A DNA stretch of 64,000 nucleotides from assembly GCA_903813345.2 (NCBI GenBank), contig CAIIXF020000002.1:15384467-15448466 (forward strand). Reading direction: 5' to 3'. This stretch comes from Owenia fusiformis (Eukaryota > Annelida > Polychaeta > Sabellida > Oweniidae). Positions within the stretch are counted from its first letter, which is position 1, and each line of letters starts with the position of its first letter. The notes under the pieces were generated by a model. It was not told the origin of the DNA, ran no database searches, and saw only the letters and a list, made by a program, of their open reading frames with translations. Positions 1 through 13,774 of the stretch are shown here, piece after piece. The position numbers and the translations under genes were made by a program.

Positions 1-2584
1 AATCCGTACCCTTTCTTTTCGTATAGCACAATCTGCACAGGGTGTATTCTTTGGTTCCCGATCTGATGTGCTATAGAACACCATGTCTTTCCAATGAAAG
101 CGCTCTGATTTATCAGATTATCAAGCAATCCAATTACAAGCTAAGATCAAATGTATCATTCTAAAAATGATTGAACTTGTTCTAAACAAACATGTCCATG
201 ATTAGGTTACCCTGATGTCCAAAGGCTGCAAGTAATTACTGCATACGCAGATGAAGCCCGCTTTTAAAGAAGCGAAATCAAACTATTGAAAAGGGTAGGA
301 TAAGGTAAGATATCACTATCGATAACAAAGGGTCACGTCCTGAATAATTGATGTTAAAAAATAACAATTCTGATTACAAGGTTTAATACTGATTTACCAT
401 GGCAACAAATCATTTACTCCAAAATTAACATTAACGGCATTAATACAGAAGCAAAAAGGGGCACATGTGACAGAACAACTCAAAAAAGGAAATTAGTGAG
501 CTAGTAGCTTTATGAGTCCTGGATCCCAATTCCAAAGCACCAGGTTGTAATTGTAATCGTATATATGCAACAAATGAAGTGCCTACCAGATAGGTTACCA
601 TAAAAACATTAATGTCGTGAAAATTCTGCTTATAAATCGTGAAATAAGGAAAAAAGAAAAATTGTAACTTCGAGGTTCCGACATGTTGTTACCGAAACGT
701 TTCCGTAAGTTTTGTTAAAGAGTGCAGTAAAAGTGTTGTTAAAATATTTCCACCTCTGGAATTATTGGCTGTTGCGTCTTTTACCGGTCACCACCTGGTT
801 ATACTTTATAGCAAAATGGATGAACTTCCGTTGAGAAATTTGTAAGATTTTTTATTTGCATCATTTTCACAAAGAGGTTGATTTGTATCCAAATAATTTA
901 CCCGCATATCCGGTTACTGAAACTTAACGCAACGCAAGAGGGAACCATTGGTCTTCTTTCCACCTTTCATACTCGGGCCTTCCTTAATGGCCCATACACA
1001 TGCAGAAAGAAATGTAGAAAGTTCATATCACTTTGGTACATGTTTTATGTTTGGTGGGTAGCTGATTGAACAGTATTGGACCAAAGGTATTTCTGTAAAT
1101 AGCGAACGGTGATATATCCAAGTGGCATACCTGCAATTCTAACCAGTCTGAGTATATGTTAGTGTCTATAGATTAATTATAAGAATCTAGACCAATGGGT
1201 TGGATTATTAATGATGGAGCCAGATATTAATTAACAGTGATTTGTAATTTAATTGTTCTATTTGTGTCCCACATTCTGTCAAAATAACGCGTTGATCAAT
1301 CTGCCTTGACGTTATCTCCTACAATGCCGGTTACTAGAATAGTACTCGAACTCTGTTACTGTATATTCGACATCATTAATAGTGCACTTATGAGGACCGT
1401 GCACATGTTTCTATCAATGAGTCGATATATCTATCAATATGGACCTTTCGATAGATAGTGGCCATCGCAACATGTTATATTGCGATGTTATATTTTCAAT
1501 GAAGGACATGTCCATGTTTGCCTGGCACCTAAATCTCCTTCAAACATTTTACATAGTTGGGTGTTGCCAACTAACGCGATTATTACATGTATATCGATTG
1601 AAAAATGGGGAAAGCCATGGACTGACCATGGGCTATTCAAATGTATACAATCAAGAAGGAAAAACAACCTTATTTAAACTTAAAAATGGTCGTGATTGTA
1701 GAGAAAAAGAATTTAAAAATCGGTGAATTCATCCTTATATTGTTTTGATAATTTAATTGCGAAAACAACGGACGTACACCAAGATCAATTGAGGACACTG
1801 TTCCAATGTGTCATTCCGATTCGGAGATTCACTATATTACCAATTCCATTGACCCATGAGCATCGATTTGTAAAAGAAGGACAAAGCTGGTGAAACATAA
1901 AATAACTCACTGACGCAATCATTCATTTAAAAACCACCATCGTCAAAACACGTTATGCCTATAATGGGGAGTTTAAGCTGGCATATAAAATCGAAACGCC
2001 AACCTATACGTATGACCAATCACCCATACAAATGCATCGCTTAAATATTTTCTGTTCGAGTTTAGGTTGTGAAAAATTGCAAGCTTAAAGTCCCTAATAA
2101 CATAACAACGCCTATATATAGACAAGAAGACCAAGACAATTTTATCATCGTATTTTAAATACTTTAAATTGAACATACATTCTTCCTCCATCAAGATGAG
2201 ATGAGTTGATTGACTTGTTCCTCGACTTGTTCCTTACACTAAATGTCGTTTTAGCACTAGTTAGTAGAACGCAGTCGTGCATGCGGATAGGTCCATCCCA
2301 ATCAACCAATTTAATACATTCAATCATTCATCTTGTTTGTATGTTACTTGAGGCATTATGAACTCTCTTAATGAGATTCTAACAACATCCGCACGATTCC
2401 GAGAACAATAGATTGGATGCAATGGCGTATCAAACATACAAATATAAAGGCAAATGATTTCTAGATATGTTGATCATTTGATTAATTATCGGATAAAGAG
2501 CACATTCGATTTTATGTTGACAAAACTGATATGATAATATAAGTCTGTATGCTCATCTTTTCAATAACTTGCATTATAAGTATA
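1..2584. other. Gene-poor left flank
   Basis: No exon with family similarity was found here. The open frames are short and have no splice context. A dispersed repeat at about 600-760 is shared with copies near 35,660-35,800 and 61,770-61,890. The 5' untranslated exon and promoter of the alpha-cyclase gene may lie here, but nothing in the sequence fixes them. Confidence 0.5.
600..760 (+). repeat. Dispersed repeat, copy 1 of 3
   Basis: A block reading through 'gtgaaataaggaaaaaag' and a 'gttaccgaaacg' core recurs in the same orientation near 35,660-35,800 and, more diverged, near 61,770-61,890. The two other copies are arms of foldback elements, so this is probably a solo arm. No coding capacity is visible. 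Confidence 0.6.
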
Positions 2585-2976
2585 CAGGGTGTCCCGAAAG
2601 TTATGCCGGATATGACCTTAAATACACTGCAAATAGGGGTATGGCATTTAATAATCCTCATGAAAGAGTTTCCTTGGAGTATCTGCCCTTAACGACCTCT
2701 TTTTACAACTCAATATCCATACTCTCTTAACAATAGCACCCATATTTTTGGTCAAATTCAGGTTAGCGGTGTTTCCAGGATATTGATTTTAACTTTAATT
2801 TTGGCCAAACACTAAGTTTTGAATTACCTGCAACTTTTTCCTATTTGTAGGTTGAACGATGATACTTGGCAAATCAATGTAACTTTGGATGAGCTTTAAA
2901 ATGATATATGGCACATACTATGGGAACATTGGTGTATGTCTTCCTAGGGGGGGGGGGCTACTTTCGGGACACCCTG
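2585..2976. mobile_element. Mariner-type MITE, family M1
   Basis: The ends are inverted repeats, starting CAGGGTGTCCCGAAAGT and finishing with the complement CTTTCGGGACACCCTG. TA dinucleotides flank both sides (2583-2584 and 2977-2978), as expected from the TA target duplication of the Tc1/mariner superfamily. The 392-bp interior has no transposase, so it is non-autonomous. A G-run sits near 2,947. A second copy of the family lies at 56,238-57,117. Confidence 0.85.
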
Positions 2977-3244
2977 TAGGTTAATAATTACCATAATTTA
3001 CCATTTTGTCCCATTCCTTCTCACTCATGCAAGTTGTGAAGCAAAAATGTTCTGTTTGATAGGTGATCATTTTTAAACCCATCGTTTATATTAGACAGGA
3101 CATATTAGGTTTGTCGGGGAATGTCTGATCTCGCCCAGTTATGCCTCGACGTGTCAGCTTCTAAATATACACGTTTAACAAAGAGACGTTATAGTATACG
3201 GTAACATGCATAGAAAAACGAAGGAAATCTTAAACTTTAGCCTA

Positions 3245-3960
3245 CGAATTATATGTAAAGGTCCATGTGCAGTATTTCAAGTGATTTAAGACGGTCTTAT
3301 CTTTCACCATGTGTACTTTCTGGCCATAAATACAGTGGTTTTTAGTAAAACAATAACTTGTTATCTTTCTATCAATCAAACTCTTTGAAAAATTATGGAT
3401 TAGGACCCCACCTTGGCACTTTTTGAAAACTGTTATGCTCATTTTCTAAAAAGAGGATCTTGTTTTCTCAATTTAAATAGATCAAGAGTTTCTTCTACAC
3501 TATATTAACAATTTCTGAAAAGGGGATGAGTATTGAAATGCGTTAAAGTTAAAAAGCACATTTCCCATACGGAAAACTCGTGCTATCCATTGTTTTCAGC
3601 ATAATTTTGGTCATCGGAAATTGATATCTTCAAAACTAGACTTTCAATACCATTCTACTTTTTAAGAAGTTTTAGACCCCTTGTTGAATAATCTTTTCAT
3701 GCAATAAAAATCAGAAAAAGTAGATCCTCTTTTGAGTAAATGGGTTCAATATTTTGAAAACAATGTTGACATGGGGTCCCTTTTCATAATTTTTCGAATT
3801 GTTGATTGATATTTTGATCGTCATGGGTACTTCACTTGAAAGAAAACATTGTTTTAATAAAAACACTGTATTTATGCCCAGAAAGTACTCATGATTGAGC
3901 ATCATGATATGACCGTCTAAAATCACTTGCCATACTTCAAAGAGACCTTTTACCATGTCC
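3245..3960. repeat. Foldback repeat upstream of alpha-cyclase ATG exon
   Basis: The segment at about 3,250-3,460 is an imperfect inverted copy of about 3,715-3,950. Shared cores include 'aagtgatttaagacggtc' on the left and its complement on the right, and 'aagaggatcttg' against the complement of 'gtagatcctctt'. The right arm ends a few bases before the splice acceptor of the first coding exon of the alpha gene. Confidence 0.6.
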
Positions 3961-3972
3961 TATGTTTTTCAG

Positions 3973-6900
3973 ATGACCTTTGCGAATAGAGCCCTCATAG
4001 AACTTGTGAACTCGTATGATCCAGTGTATTGGACAAAACTCAAGTAAGACCATTGCAAACATGTCGACTGAATCTGCCTTATCTATTTTGATATTGTGCA
4101 ATCTATATATTTGTTATATATCTATTATATATTTATCATATAAATGATCATTTGTGTTGATTGCAGGAATAATGTTGCATTCAACATAGAGAAATTTGAA
4201 GGTGCAGCCTTTGACCAAGAGAAACGGTTTACTCCAGTCGATTCTGCACTTATGCAAACTTTGGCAAAATCAGCTGCAGACTTGTTGGGTAGATTACTTC
4301 AATATATTCTTTGCGATAGCTTGTTATCTTATTAGTCACATAGGATTCCTAGCAATTATCTTATCTGTAAATGTACTTAGTTGGGATATATTTTTTATCT
4401 CTTTGACAGCTTTGACTTTTAGAGAATGAAAATAAAATTTAATATCATATAGTTTACTTATCGTTAGTACTAAAATGTAGTTCAAGAGCTGTTGTAATTA
4501 AGTTTGTTAATTTGTGAAGTAACAATCCGAAGACTCATCGCATTGGCTCAATCGATGAATATCACAGTAAGCGTCCCATTTAGCACTGGTTGTCAATTCC
4601 TAATTGGGAGACAGTTCGAATATTTCGAGGCTATGGAAAGAATCATGTCTGTTTATGTAAGGGACTTAACGATATTAAGGCTGTGGTGTAAAAGGGATGA
4701 GTGTCTCTTGGATCGAGAAATTGCCCCCTTTCATACATTTATATCTAGTGTTTTGAATGCCCTACGGGAAAATCGAAATGATTGCAAATCTAGATCTTTT
4801 TGTATTTAGCGTGACATTGTTAATATATTGGATGAGTACATATGTTTAGTAATGAGCCAAGGGAGTAGTACGGTGCCATAGTAGTCATATAGTTAACTTA
4901 TTACTCATTTATAATTATTTGTTTGACTTAGCCCAGCCATAAGTTTTTTAATATACAAAACTCTGCGATCGGGGAATATATTGTAGTTTTAATCCTTATT
5001 GAATTCCAAAATCGGACCAAAATTCTCATAAAACCTGAAGATGGAACTCATTTTACAAAATGGAAAACCTATTTTCCAAAATGCCACAGCTATGGCGTCC
5101 AATGATGACTCTTTGTTCCGTTTTTAATATTTCTCAGCTGTTGTATCTTGAGAACTTCACTCCATAAGATTCCTATTTGTCCATTCATTCTAATCCAAAA
5201 TGAAAATTCTTTCTTTTCAGCAATTCCGATAGAATCTTTCATGGTGCAATACGGGAAACATTTCTTCAAACTATGCATCGACAGCTACGACAGGGAGCTT
5301 CGCTCTTTAGGCTCAACTCTCTTCAGTTTCCTTAGCAATCTTGATGGACTTGTCGGTCATATTAAACGCACAAACAAATGTTTAAAATGCGACAGCTACC
5401 AACTACCATCTTTCTGTTGTACAGAGAGAGTAAATGGGCTTCTTTTTCAATATTTCACAAGTAAAATAGGTATGGGACCATTCATCAAAGGTATTATCCA
5501 ACAAGTTGCCAATGACATGTACGATATAACTGTGAACATCATTGATCGTTCTGAAGAATATAAACACATGGGATGCTATGCATATCTGATTGTTCAAACA
5601 AGTGACTCAAATCCAGTGAATTGTTTGTTCAGTGGACGAGGAAGGCTTCCCAAAAATGTCAACTCAAGGATAGGAGTTGTCACCTTCTGCAAGACATTTC
5701 CCTTTAACATCATGTTCGATCAGAACTTGAGGATCTTACAACTTGGATCTGCACTTATGAAAATTGTAGCTTCGGAGATCAACACGAAGGGATTGCAATT
5801 TCAAACTTATTTTTTAGTTACTAAGCCACTAGTGAAGCTGACGTTTAATTCATTTCTTTCTAAATCGAATTCAGATTTCACGGTTCAAGTGAAGCAGTCA
5901 TCATCAAGGAAAGACGGGTCTTTGTCTCAGGTAATTTGATTTCTTCAGAACCAAGTTAATATATTGGAAAATGAGTGTTGGATGGATTTGTGTAAACTAT
6001 GTTGTTTTGTATTTAAATAGTTGGTCTTCTATTATTCTCATGATGGATGGCATTAGTGCCATCATTGACATGATTTTACAACGTAAAAGGATGTGGTTCT
6101 ATGATCAATGGAATGCTTTTACCAATCGCATATTAATTGTATTAAATGACCATTGTAGAACATCAATGCGTACCCGTTCTGATTCATCAGTCTCTAAAGC
6201 TCTCTACTATTCAAATGGATGGTAGAGACTGTGGATCCTATAATGACATATACCATTTTTATACATATTAACTTAATCCTAAAATGGGCAAGGTAGATAC
6301 ACCATGGTCTATGAATACATATGGTACAATGGTAACTTTTCGAGATCATATGGGTTGTTTATACTTCTATTTTGAAAATGAGTATAGTCATCAATATATA
6401 ATATTGTTTTCTGGTTGCACAGCGTCAGAAACAAAGAACTTAGTTGATGCAAAACTTAAAATGAATTTTCTCTTCTGATCATTAAGGTTATCGACGTCCT
6501 CGGGCAAACTATATGAACTTTGATAATAGAGTTATTCGGTCTACCTGGCATGTGATTGACTCCCGGCATCTATCTTGTCGCTTACAGCTGGTTTTACATC
6601 ACCGTTTTTATTCATCTATGAGGCACTCGTGAAGAATATCGGAAGTAATCTGATTTCCCATTAGTGTTATCATTGTTTAATTTTCCAAGTGAGTTAGCAC
6701 ATGTCAGGTTCATGATCAAAAAACATACTTGACTTCACTCTCCTATGTTGAGTATCATGTCCGGGTATCATGTACACTGGACAGCTAGTTAAAAATGCAA
6801 GACTGTCTTGAGATGAAGATTGAAGGGCAATATGGGGCATGCTATAGGGTGTCTCACTTCTTCTAAAGTCTCATGTTACAGAGGCTACAGAGGCTTAATG

Positions 6901-9900
6901 CTAAATGGTTGAATTGTGAGATCGAGTACAACATTGTAGTTGCACATCTGACACCATTGGAATGATGTGATAGCGGAGGAATCTCAATGCGAATGTTATC
7001 GGAGGAACTACATTCTGTCAACGGCGAATGTTCATTTAGATCGCAACACTATCTGGTCATATCACATATGAATTAATCACTGTGTCTTGCCATTAATGTG
7101 GAATTGGAATCGGATTTTAGCGTGTTGTTTCACCTTACTGCGTAGACAATATTCAAATTACCTATAACCCCCATTATATATATTGTTGATTAAATTCATG
7201 GGCATTTTCTTATAATTTTATTACCATCAAGTTACCATCAATTTCGATTAACAGCATCAATTTTCCCATCGCTAATCTGATTATCAAAACATTAAATGAA
7301 AAACCAATAGTAAAGAGAATTTATTTTGCAGTCCTAATAATTCGATATATCCTTTTGCAACAAAGCGACCTTGAAGCTTCCTGGTCAGCAAACGCTCCTT
7401 ATTTTGCATTGTACTATTTATTTAGTTTTTAAAGCAACATTTTGAATTCTACACATTCTTTCAGAACATGGAGCTAACTGGGCAAATGGTGCATGCATCC
7501 GAGTCCAATGCTATGTTGTTCCTGGGTTCACCATCTGTGGAGAAGCTAGACGAACTCATTGGTAAAGGTATCTACCTATCAGACATCCCAATTCATGATG
7601 CAACACGTGACCTCATTCTCGTAGGCGAGCAGACTAAGGCTCAGGTGAGAATGTCTCATCAGCTTTATGATTCATCTATGTTTGGGTTACAACAACAGCA
7701 GAGAGGGGTTGGGTTCGAGTTAGCTTCTTGTATTTTCTCATTCAGTTTGTATTGGTTTCGTTTCACATTCTTGTCATTTCATACCCTGGGTTTCATACTC
7801 AACGCAGTTGTCAAGTGTTCCAGTAAAAACCCCGGGAAAGAAACATTTGGACAAGTTATGGACACCTGCTTTCGGAGAATACTTCGATTTTCTAAGCTTA
7901 ACTTTCTCACTTTGTTTGCCCGGTCATTCGCAAGCTCTCGAAGAGTGTGTTGGTTTGGTTCGTGTATTTAACGATTATTACTTTACGTGATAAATGTTTC
8001 TCATATTGCTTAAAATTTCTAAATCGGTATCACAGAGCAGCGACAGTTTATTGGCAATCAGTTCAATTATTGAGCTGGTTGTTATATTTAATCTTTGATT
8101 AAAACACCGAGAAGCCAGGTAACAGGACAACTCATCCCAAATATTTGAAAAATATTCAGAGATTTTAGCAGTAAGCACAAGTGTTTGGCCATAGAATATC
8201 TTTTGTTTTTTGTAGTTAGTTTAGACTAGTTTTAGTTAATTTTTGTTGATTGATTGGGAAAAAGGTAAACGTGTTCAATATAATTCTTAATCCTAAATAA
8301 GATTTCAAACTTTCAGATTCATATATTCAATTTTATATTCTCAAATATATTGAGAATAACCCAGAATTAATAAAAAATACCAGTACAAAAAGTAAAACAT
8401 CACTTTCAAGTGCCATGATTTCAAAATGCTAAAAATTAGCAATATTAGATTGAGAGTGTATAATCAAATATCACTTTGTAATCGTGAGAATCGTGAAAAA
8501 GGGATATTAATATAAAATAGAGGACAAAATAATTTATCAATGACACTGTAAGTGGGATGAGTTGTCTTGGGATGAGATGTGTTGGGATGAATTGTCGTAA
8601 GGCCAGGATGAACTGTCTTGGGTTGAGTTGTCTTAGGGATGCGTTGTCTTGGGATGAGTTGTCAAAGGGATGACTTGTATTGGGATGCGCTGTCTAAAAA
8701 CCAGAAGCCATCCTAATAGCATCACTCCTTAACATAAGTTCTCGATGCATTAGAACATACTTCTGGGGATCCTTGTACACGAGATGACAAAATTGATGTT
8801 ACTGAATCGTGTTTCTACAAAATACCATTAATCGAACTGAACTGAAGTTGACAGCCGATATGTTGAAAATGTCCACGTAGAACTTCCTATTACCCATAAA
8901 ACCTCCCATAAACAGATCTATATGGATTGAATTTGCCATGGGCCTGGACTTTTAGAGAAGCATTGTGATACACATTTATGAGTGTGGTGGGTCCGACTGA
9001 GAGTTATCATATGCACCCTGGGTATGATTACAATGTAAATTAACAGCTATCTGTTAATTTGTGCAATGAATAAAAATAATGACCAATGCTTCAATTCGAA
9101 GCTTTTGACTACATCATTTGCTCATCCCATCGCTCTCGTTCTGGTATTTTATCTTGTCTCATTAAATACAAAGACATTTTGAATGTTTTATGACTTGATT
9201 TCCCATCCATTTAGAGCCTTTAGAATAGACCCTGCATACAAATAAGATCGTATGCTCAAACTCCCTCAAGATAAATACAATCTAAAAGATTGGGATGTAG
9301 TAATATATTGTTTATGTTCTAAGTGCCAAGTTTCAAACACATACAACAGATTACAAATTAATTATTTTATGTATTGTAAGGGTTTTCTCCCACACACAAA
9401 AATTGCTACTGATCATACTCCCTTCTTTCTGTGGGTTATTACGACAAACCTACATCATGGTAAAGGGGGTGAACCTGGACGAATTGGTAGGAGCCAGATG
9501 ATGTTCACGTTTAGGCCCATAGTTTCACAGCCTTTGTTTGACATAGCTTCTTCAAAGATAACCTGTCTACTTTGTTACTACAAAACTAACATCTGCGCGC
9601 AGGGTATGTTTTGTGGAGGTGGTCCCAAGAAGAAGGAGCAAGGGGTTCTGGCTTGAAGGTTAAACTAGTACAACTATCACACATTTTAAATTAGTCATAG
9701 TCATTGATCCCTATATTTGCAATTGCTTGAACCTGAGAAGATAGTATGCTCTAATTTGTTTTCAATCTGACAACTAGTACTTGGCTAATTGCAACAAAAC
9801 TGTACTTTCGCCGTTGAATGATAACTTTAAATGAACATTCCCGATTCCCATGATGTAAAGAGGCTTTCGAGAGATTTTCTCAATTAGAGGTAAATCTACA

Positions 9901-12478
9901 GAGTAAGTGTTATATTACGTTGTATAAATCTGGTTAATCTTTTCCTAATTGACATCGATGTATTTCCTGAGAGATCATTAACTTTTGAACCTGTCTATGC
10001 ACATCCTTTGTTGCAGCGATCGCCAGAAAGTGATCTCTGTCTCTCTAAGTGATTGATGTATTTCCAAGCTTTTGCACCTGTCATAGATCAATAATTAAGA
10101 TGTAGAAAGTCTATACATGTACAATACCTGTATTTACCAGCTCTGGAGTATATGTTGTCTAAATAGAAAAATGTTCCCCAGGATACTGCAAACTTTTAAC
10201 AAGTTAAAAGGCCCTATGTGAAACTTTTCAATTTAATTTCAAAAAGTTTATTTTATAGACTTAATTTCCGTTAGTAATCGATAGTATCAAAACACATTTT
10301 AATTCTTTCATTTGTTACAAATGAGACCATCATCGCCATATCAGGATTCTGCTAAGTGGAAACGTATCTCTTATGTTTTGATTAATTTGAAATAAAAGGT
10401 TTTTATTAAGCTTAATAACAACAATAACTATAAATGTTGAAAGGAATAATATACCTCAGCACCGGTAACACCTTAGCAATTTCCAATAAACAAACACCGA
10501 TTGTAGCAATCTGCTCATACAATTTATCAAAAAAAAAATTCTGGACAAAAATATTTACTTTATAACAAATTTTACTTTAATGTTATGATTGTAGGATGGT
10601 TTAAAGAAGAGAATGGAAAGTCTGAAAAAAGATATTGAAATCGCAACAGCTGCTGTCGAGACTGAAAAACAGAAAAATGTTGAACTGTTAAATATGGTTT
10701 TCCCGAGAGATATCGCAAAGAAATTGTGGCGTGGTACGTAACATCCCAATGCAATGTTACTTCATCGACATACGCAATTCTATTACGTGAATGGGAATAT
10801 AAGATTCTGTAATTTAGTTGGGATTAGATATGACATGCAATATTTGTTTTGAAATTAAGTATCAGGAATCAAAAATATATTTCTTCTATCATCTTATATT
10901 GAGTGTTCGATAATGTTTTGAGTTATGTACTTTTAGGAGAACAAGTTGAACCAAAATGTATTGAGAATTGCACTATGCTCTTTAGTGATCTTGTTGGATT
11001 CACTGCTATTTGCTCCACGTGTACCCCGATGGAGGTCATTAACATGTTGAACACAATGTACACAGAGTTTGATCAGTTCTGTGGGGAGCTTGATGTTTAC
11101 AAAATTGAGACGATAGGTGACGCTTATTGCGTTGCTGGTGGCATTCACCGGAAAAGTGACACGCATGCGCAACAGATAGCCTGGATGGCGCTGATGATGA
11201 TGGATGCTGTGAAAAACATGAAAGCAAAGGACGGCAACTCTCTACAGGTTCGGAACATTTCAAACACTAAATCCCAACTTTTGTTTTGTCAAAGAATTTC
11301 TTAGACATGCGTAGTATTTTTATTTGTAATGTAAGTCATGTATGTAGGCCTACACGTTTGTAATATTGCAACCAGGTGCTTACACGTCGTCTAGCTAATT
11401 TACCTTTGATATTTCATTTTATATCTATGGTTTTAGATGCGGATTGGCTTACATACTGGTAGCATTGTCGCTAGCGTCGTGGGGATTAAAATGCCGAGGT
11501 ATTGTCTGTTCGGTAACAATGTAACTCTCGCCAACAAATTCGAATCCGGCAGCATCGCTATGCGGATCAATATCAGCCCAACGACATACGAGTAAGCAAT
11601 CGCAATATCTAAATAAAAAAGGCTTTAACCTAAGTAGACTATGATATTCTGGTAATAACCTCTCAAAAATGATATAATCATCTCAAATAACTCCCTTTTA
11701 TCGAACCGCTTGCTCATCCTGCTTCATTTAAAAATAACTAGGTACTCTCCCAACTATTTAGCTCGTTTATCATCATATTTATCAAGAAAGTGAGTCCAGC
11801 GTTCTCGTATTGCGTGCAGCATCGTACGGTGCGCCATGCGCAAACATGTCCTAGATTTGCCCAACTCGGCTATGTTTATTCCCCCAAAATCCCCAAGATT
11901 TCACCCCAACCAATTCCCGATTACCACACTTTTTCACGAATCTCTCTCCTCCATATGCACTCTTTCAATATAAAATATTGATCATCCCCAAAAGCAGCAA
12001 TAATTATTCATTTATGTCCAGCAGATCTCACTCCCGAGTACTAAATGAGGTTCCTAATGCAAAATATCAATTAATGATTTACTACATATTAAATCAGAGT
12101 CAAGGCACACACTAGCTACATAATTGTACCTAATTGTACTTAATTCTTGTTACTGACTTTTTTAATGTGAACAACTATAGTCAAATGTTTTTTCTCATTT
12201 TGAACAATATAAAGAAAATGCATATGTATGTTCTTGTAATATCGAAGATAATATTAAGTATTCTTATTTGCAGATTATTGAACCAGACCCCAGGCTTTGA
12301 TTATACCTCTAGATCACGTGATGAGCTTCCTTCCGGGTTCCCAAATGACGTAAAAGGGACCTGTCATTTCCTCAATAGCTATCGATATGCACGAATCAAA
12401 GACGGAAACACTCAGTCAATTAGGACTCATATACTAAAAACTGTTGAAGACTTGGACATAAAGAGACTTGATGACTGA
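3973..12478 (+). CDS. gucy1a: Soluble guanylate cyclase alpha subunit
   Basis: Alpha half of the cytosolic NO-activated guanylate cyclase, which forms cGMP from GTP as an alpha/beta heterodimer. Coding exons: 3973-4043, 4167-4288, 5221-5930, 7465-7644, 10595-10733, 10937-11247, 11437-11591, 12274-12478. Phases are continuous and give 630 aa ending in TGA. Domains: H-NOX-like about 1-190, the PAS-like linker about 200-355, signalling helix about 362-405, and class III cyclase about 410-600. It is called alpha because both metal-binding Asp residues are present (FSDLVGF, D425; ETIGDAY, D469) and the heme His is replaced by Val109. The cyclase domain carries the alpha-type '[13 protein letters not shown]' stretch. 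The ATG is the first codon after a splice acceptor, so an upstream non-coding exon is expected; an upstream coding exon cannot be excluded. The N-terminus is shorter than in vertebrate alpha1. Exon 1 ends in phase 2, as in the beta gene. Confidence 0.93.
8554..8695. repeat. Minisatellite, about 15-bp unit
   Basis: About nine degenerate copies of a unit like 'gggatgagttgtctt' in tandem, inside the large fourth intron of the alpha-cyclase gene. Confidence 0.8.
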
Positions 12479-12679
12479 TAATTTAATTTAAGTTTTTGAG
12501 GAGCTCATGTCTCTACCAGAATGGATGAAAATGACTGATATGTCTACGTTTTCGTCGTTTTGCGTTTATAAATAATAGAAGTAATTTTGGAGTGTGCTGC
12601 GTGTGAAATCATAAATATCCTCGATATCTTCAAATCTATCCATGATGTACCTATTCAAAGTTAACAATGTCAGACAATA

Positions 12680-12979
12680 CAGACTTGCCAACCTAAAATG
12701 AAAATTTTTCGGGAGATTTAAAAAAAGATTTAACGGGAGTTATACCAAGAATACGGGAGATTTTACGGGAGTTATACCAGAATACGGGAGATTTTACGGG
12801 AGATTTCAGCAAAAATACGGGAAATTTTACGGCCATATTTTAAAAAAAATTACGGGAGATTTTAGTAGAAATACGGTACGGGAGTTTTACGGGAGAAAAC
12901 GGTACGGGAGTTTGGTATTTTTTACGGAAAAACAATTTTTTTTTACGGGAATCTAAAAAACGGGAGGTTGGCAAGTCTG
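12680..12979. mobile_element. Foldback element with internal ACGGGAG repeats
   Basis: The termini are a perfect short inverted repeat: 'cagacttgccaacct' on the left and 'aggttggcaagtctg' on the right. The roughly 300-bp interior is almost wholly degenerate tandem copies of 'acgggagattttacgggag'. No coding capacity. It is probably a non-autonomous DNA transposon whose interior expanded as a satellite. The superfamily is not assigned because target duplications are unclear. Confidence 0.6.
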
Positions 12980-13137
12980 CAATATGTACATGTTATTTGT
13001 GACATTATAATACTCTCTTTTTATATACCTAGGATGGCAAAACGCGTATTTAATTGCATGACTATACACTATTGTATACTTCAAATAGAAAATATTCAGC
13101 TGATTCTACTTGCATTGTTTGAAACTGGGATGGATAT

Positions 13138-13143
13138 AATAAA
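13138..13143 (+). other. Candidate polyadenylation signal, alpha cyclase
   Basis: AATAAA about 660 nt after the alpha stop codon. Another AATAAA lies near 13,374. Which is used cannot be told from sequence. Confidence 0.35.
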
Positions 13144-13590
13144 GTAAAGATTATATAGAATGTTAATCCCAGGCGAGTTTAATTATAAAAGGACAGTGGT
13201 CTTACTTTGCACAGAACCTCAAACCTCGAGTATCTCATTGTTTAAGACATTAGAAATACCTTGTTCAGATAATCCTTGGATTTAAACTTATTATTGCTTT
13301 TGCTAACTTTGCTAATTTTTTGCATTCTATATATAAAATGAATCATTCTCTTATGTTTGTCAACTATGTCATTATAAATAAAGTACGAGTTACTTTTTGT
13401 TCACAAAACAAGTAAAATTAATGTTATGACCAATCCTCCATAGTCCTTTAAATGTTATTTATACACCAAAAAAGAAAAAGAAATAAATTGATGAGCACCG
13501 ATACAAATCAAAAATCGTTGTTTCCGTAGTTTTACTGAACCATTGGAAAGTACAAGGACATCTCAAAATGCAATCAAGACGCAACCCATC

Positions 13591-13733
13591 TAATGCCTTG
13601 GTCATATTTGCTCTGATTTTCACTACGGCGCCCGGCCGATTGAGTATTTTGTTCAAAATTGAATACAATATACATTGAACAAAACACTCAATCGGCCGGC
13701 CGATGGATCGGAGCAAATGTGACCAAGGCATTA
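13591..13733. repeat. 143-bp perfect-ended hairpin
   Basis: The left arm 'taatgccttggtca' is matched by 'tgaccaaggcatta' at the right end. The arms continue inward through the complementary 'gccgattgag' blocks and the pairing reaches almost to the centre. It is a palindromic MITE-like element between the cyclase genes. Confidence 0.75.
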
Positions 13734-13774
13734 CTCCAGTTGGACAATCTCGATTCAACTAAATAATAACCCTA

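Noticed and set aside
1439-1726. 95-codon plus-strand frame, with an overlapping 65-codon frame
   Set aside because: No family signature, no supporting splice context, and two overlapping frames of similar length; most likely chance.
2941-2960. G/C homopolymer runs here, at about 16,457 and at about 63,836
   Set aside because: Simple homopolymers, probably slippage or assembly noise; no evidence for G-quadruplex function.
9252-9656. 134-codon frame inside the large alpha-cyclase intron
   Set aside because: No recognisable domain and no consistent splice sites. Probably chance or an old repeat.
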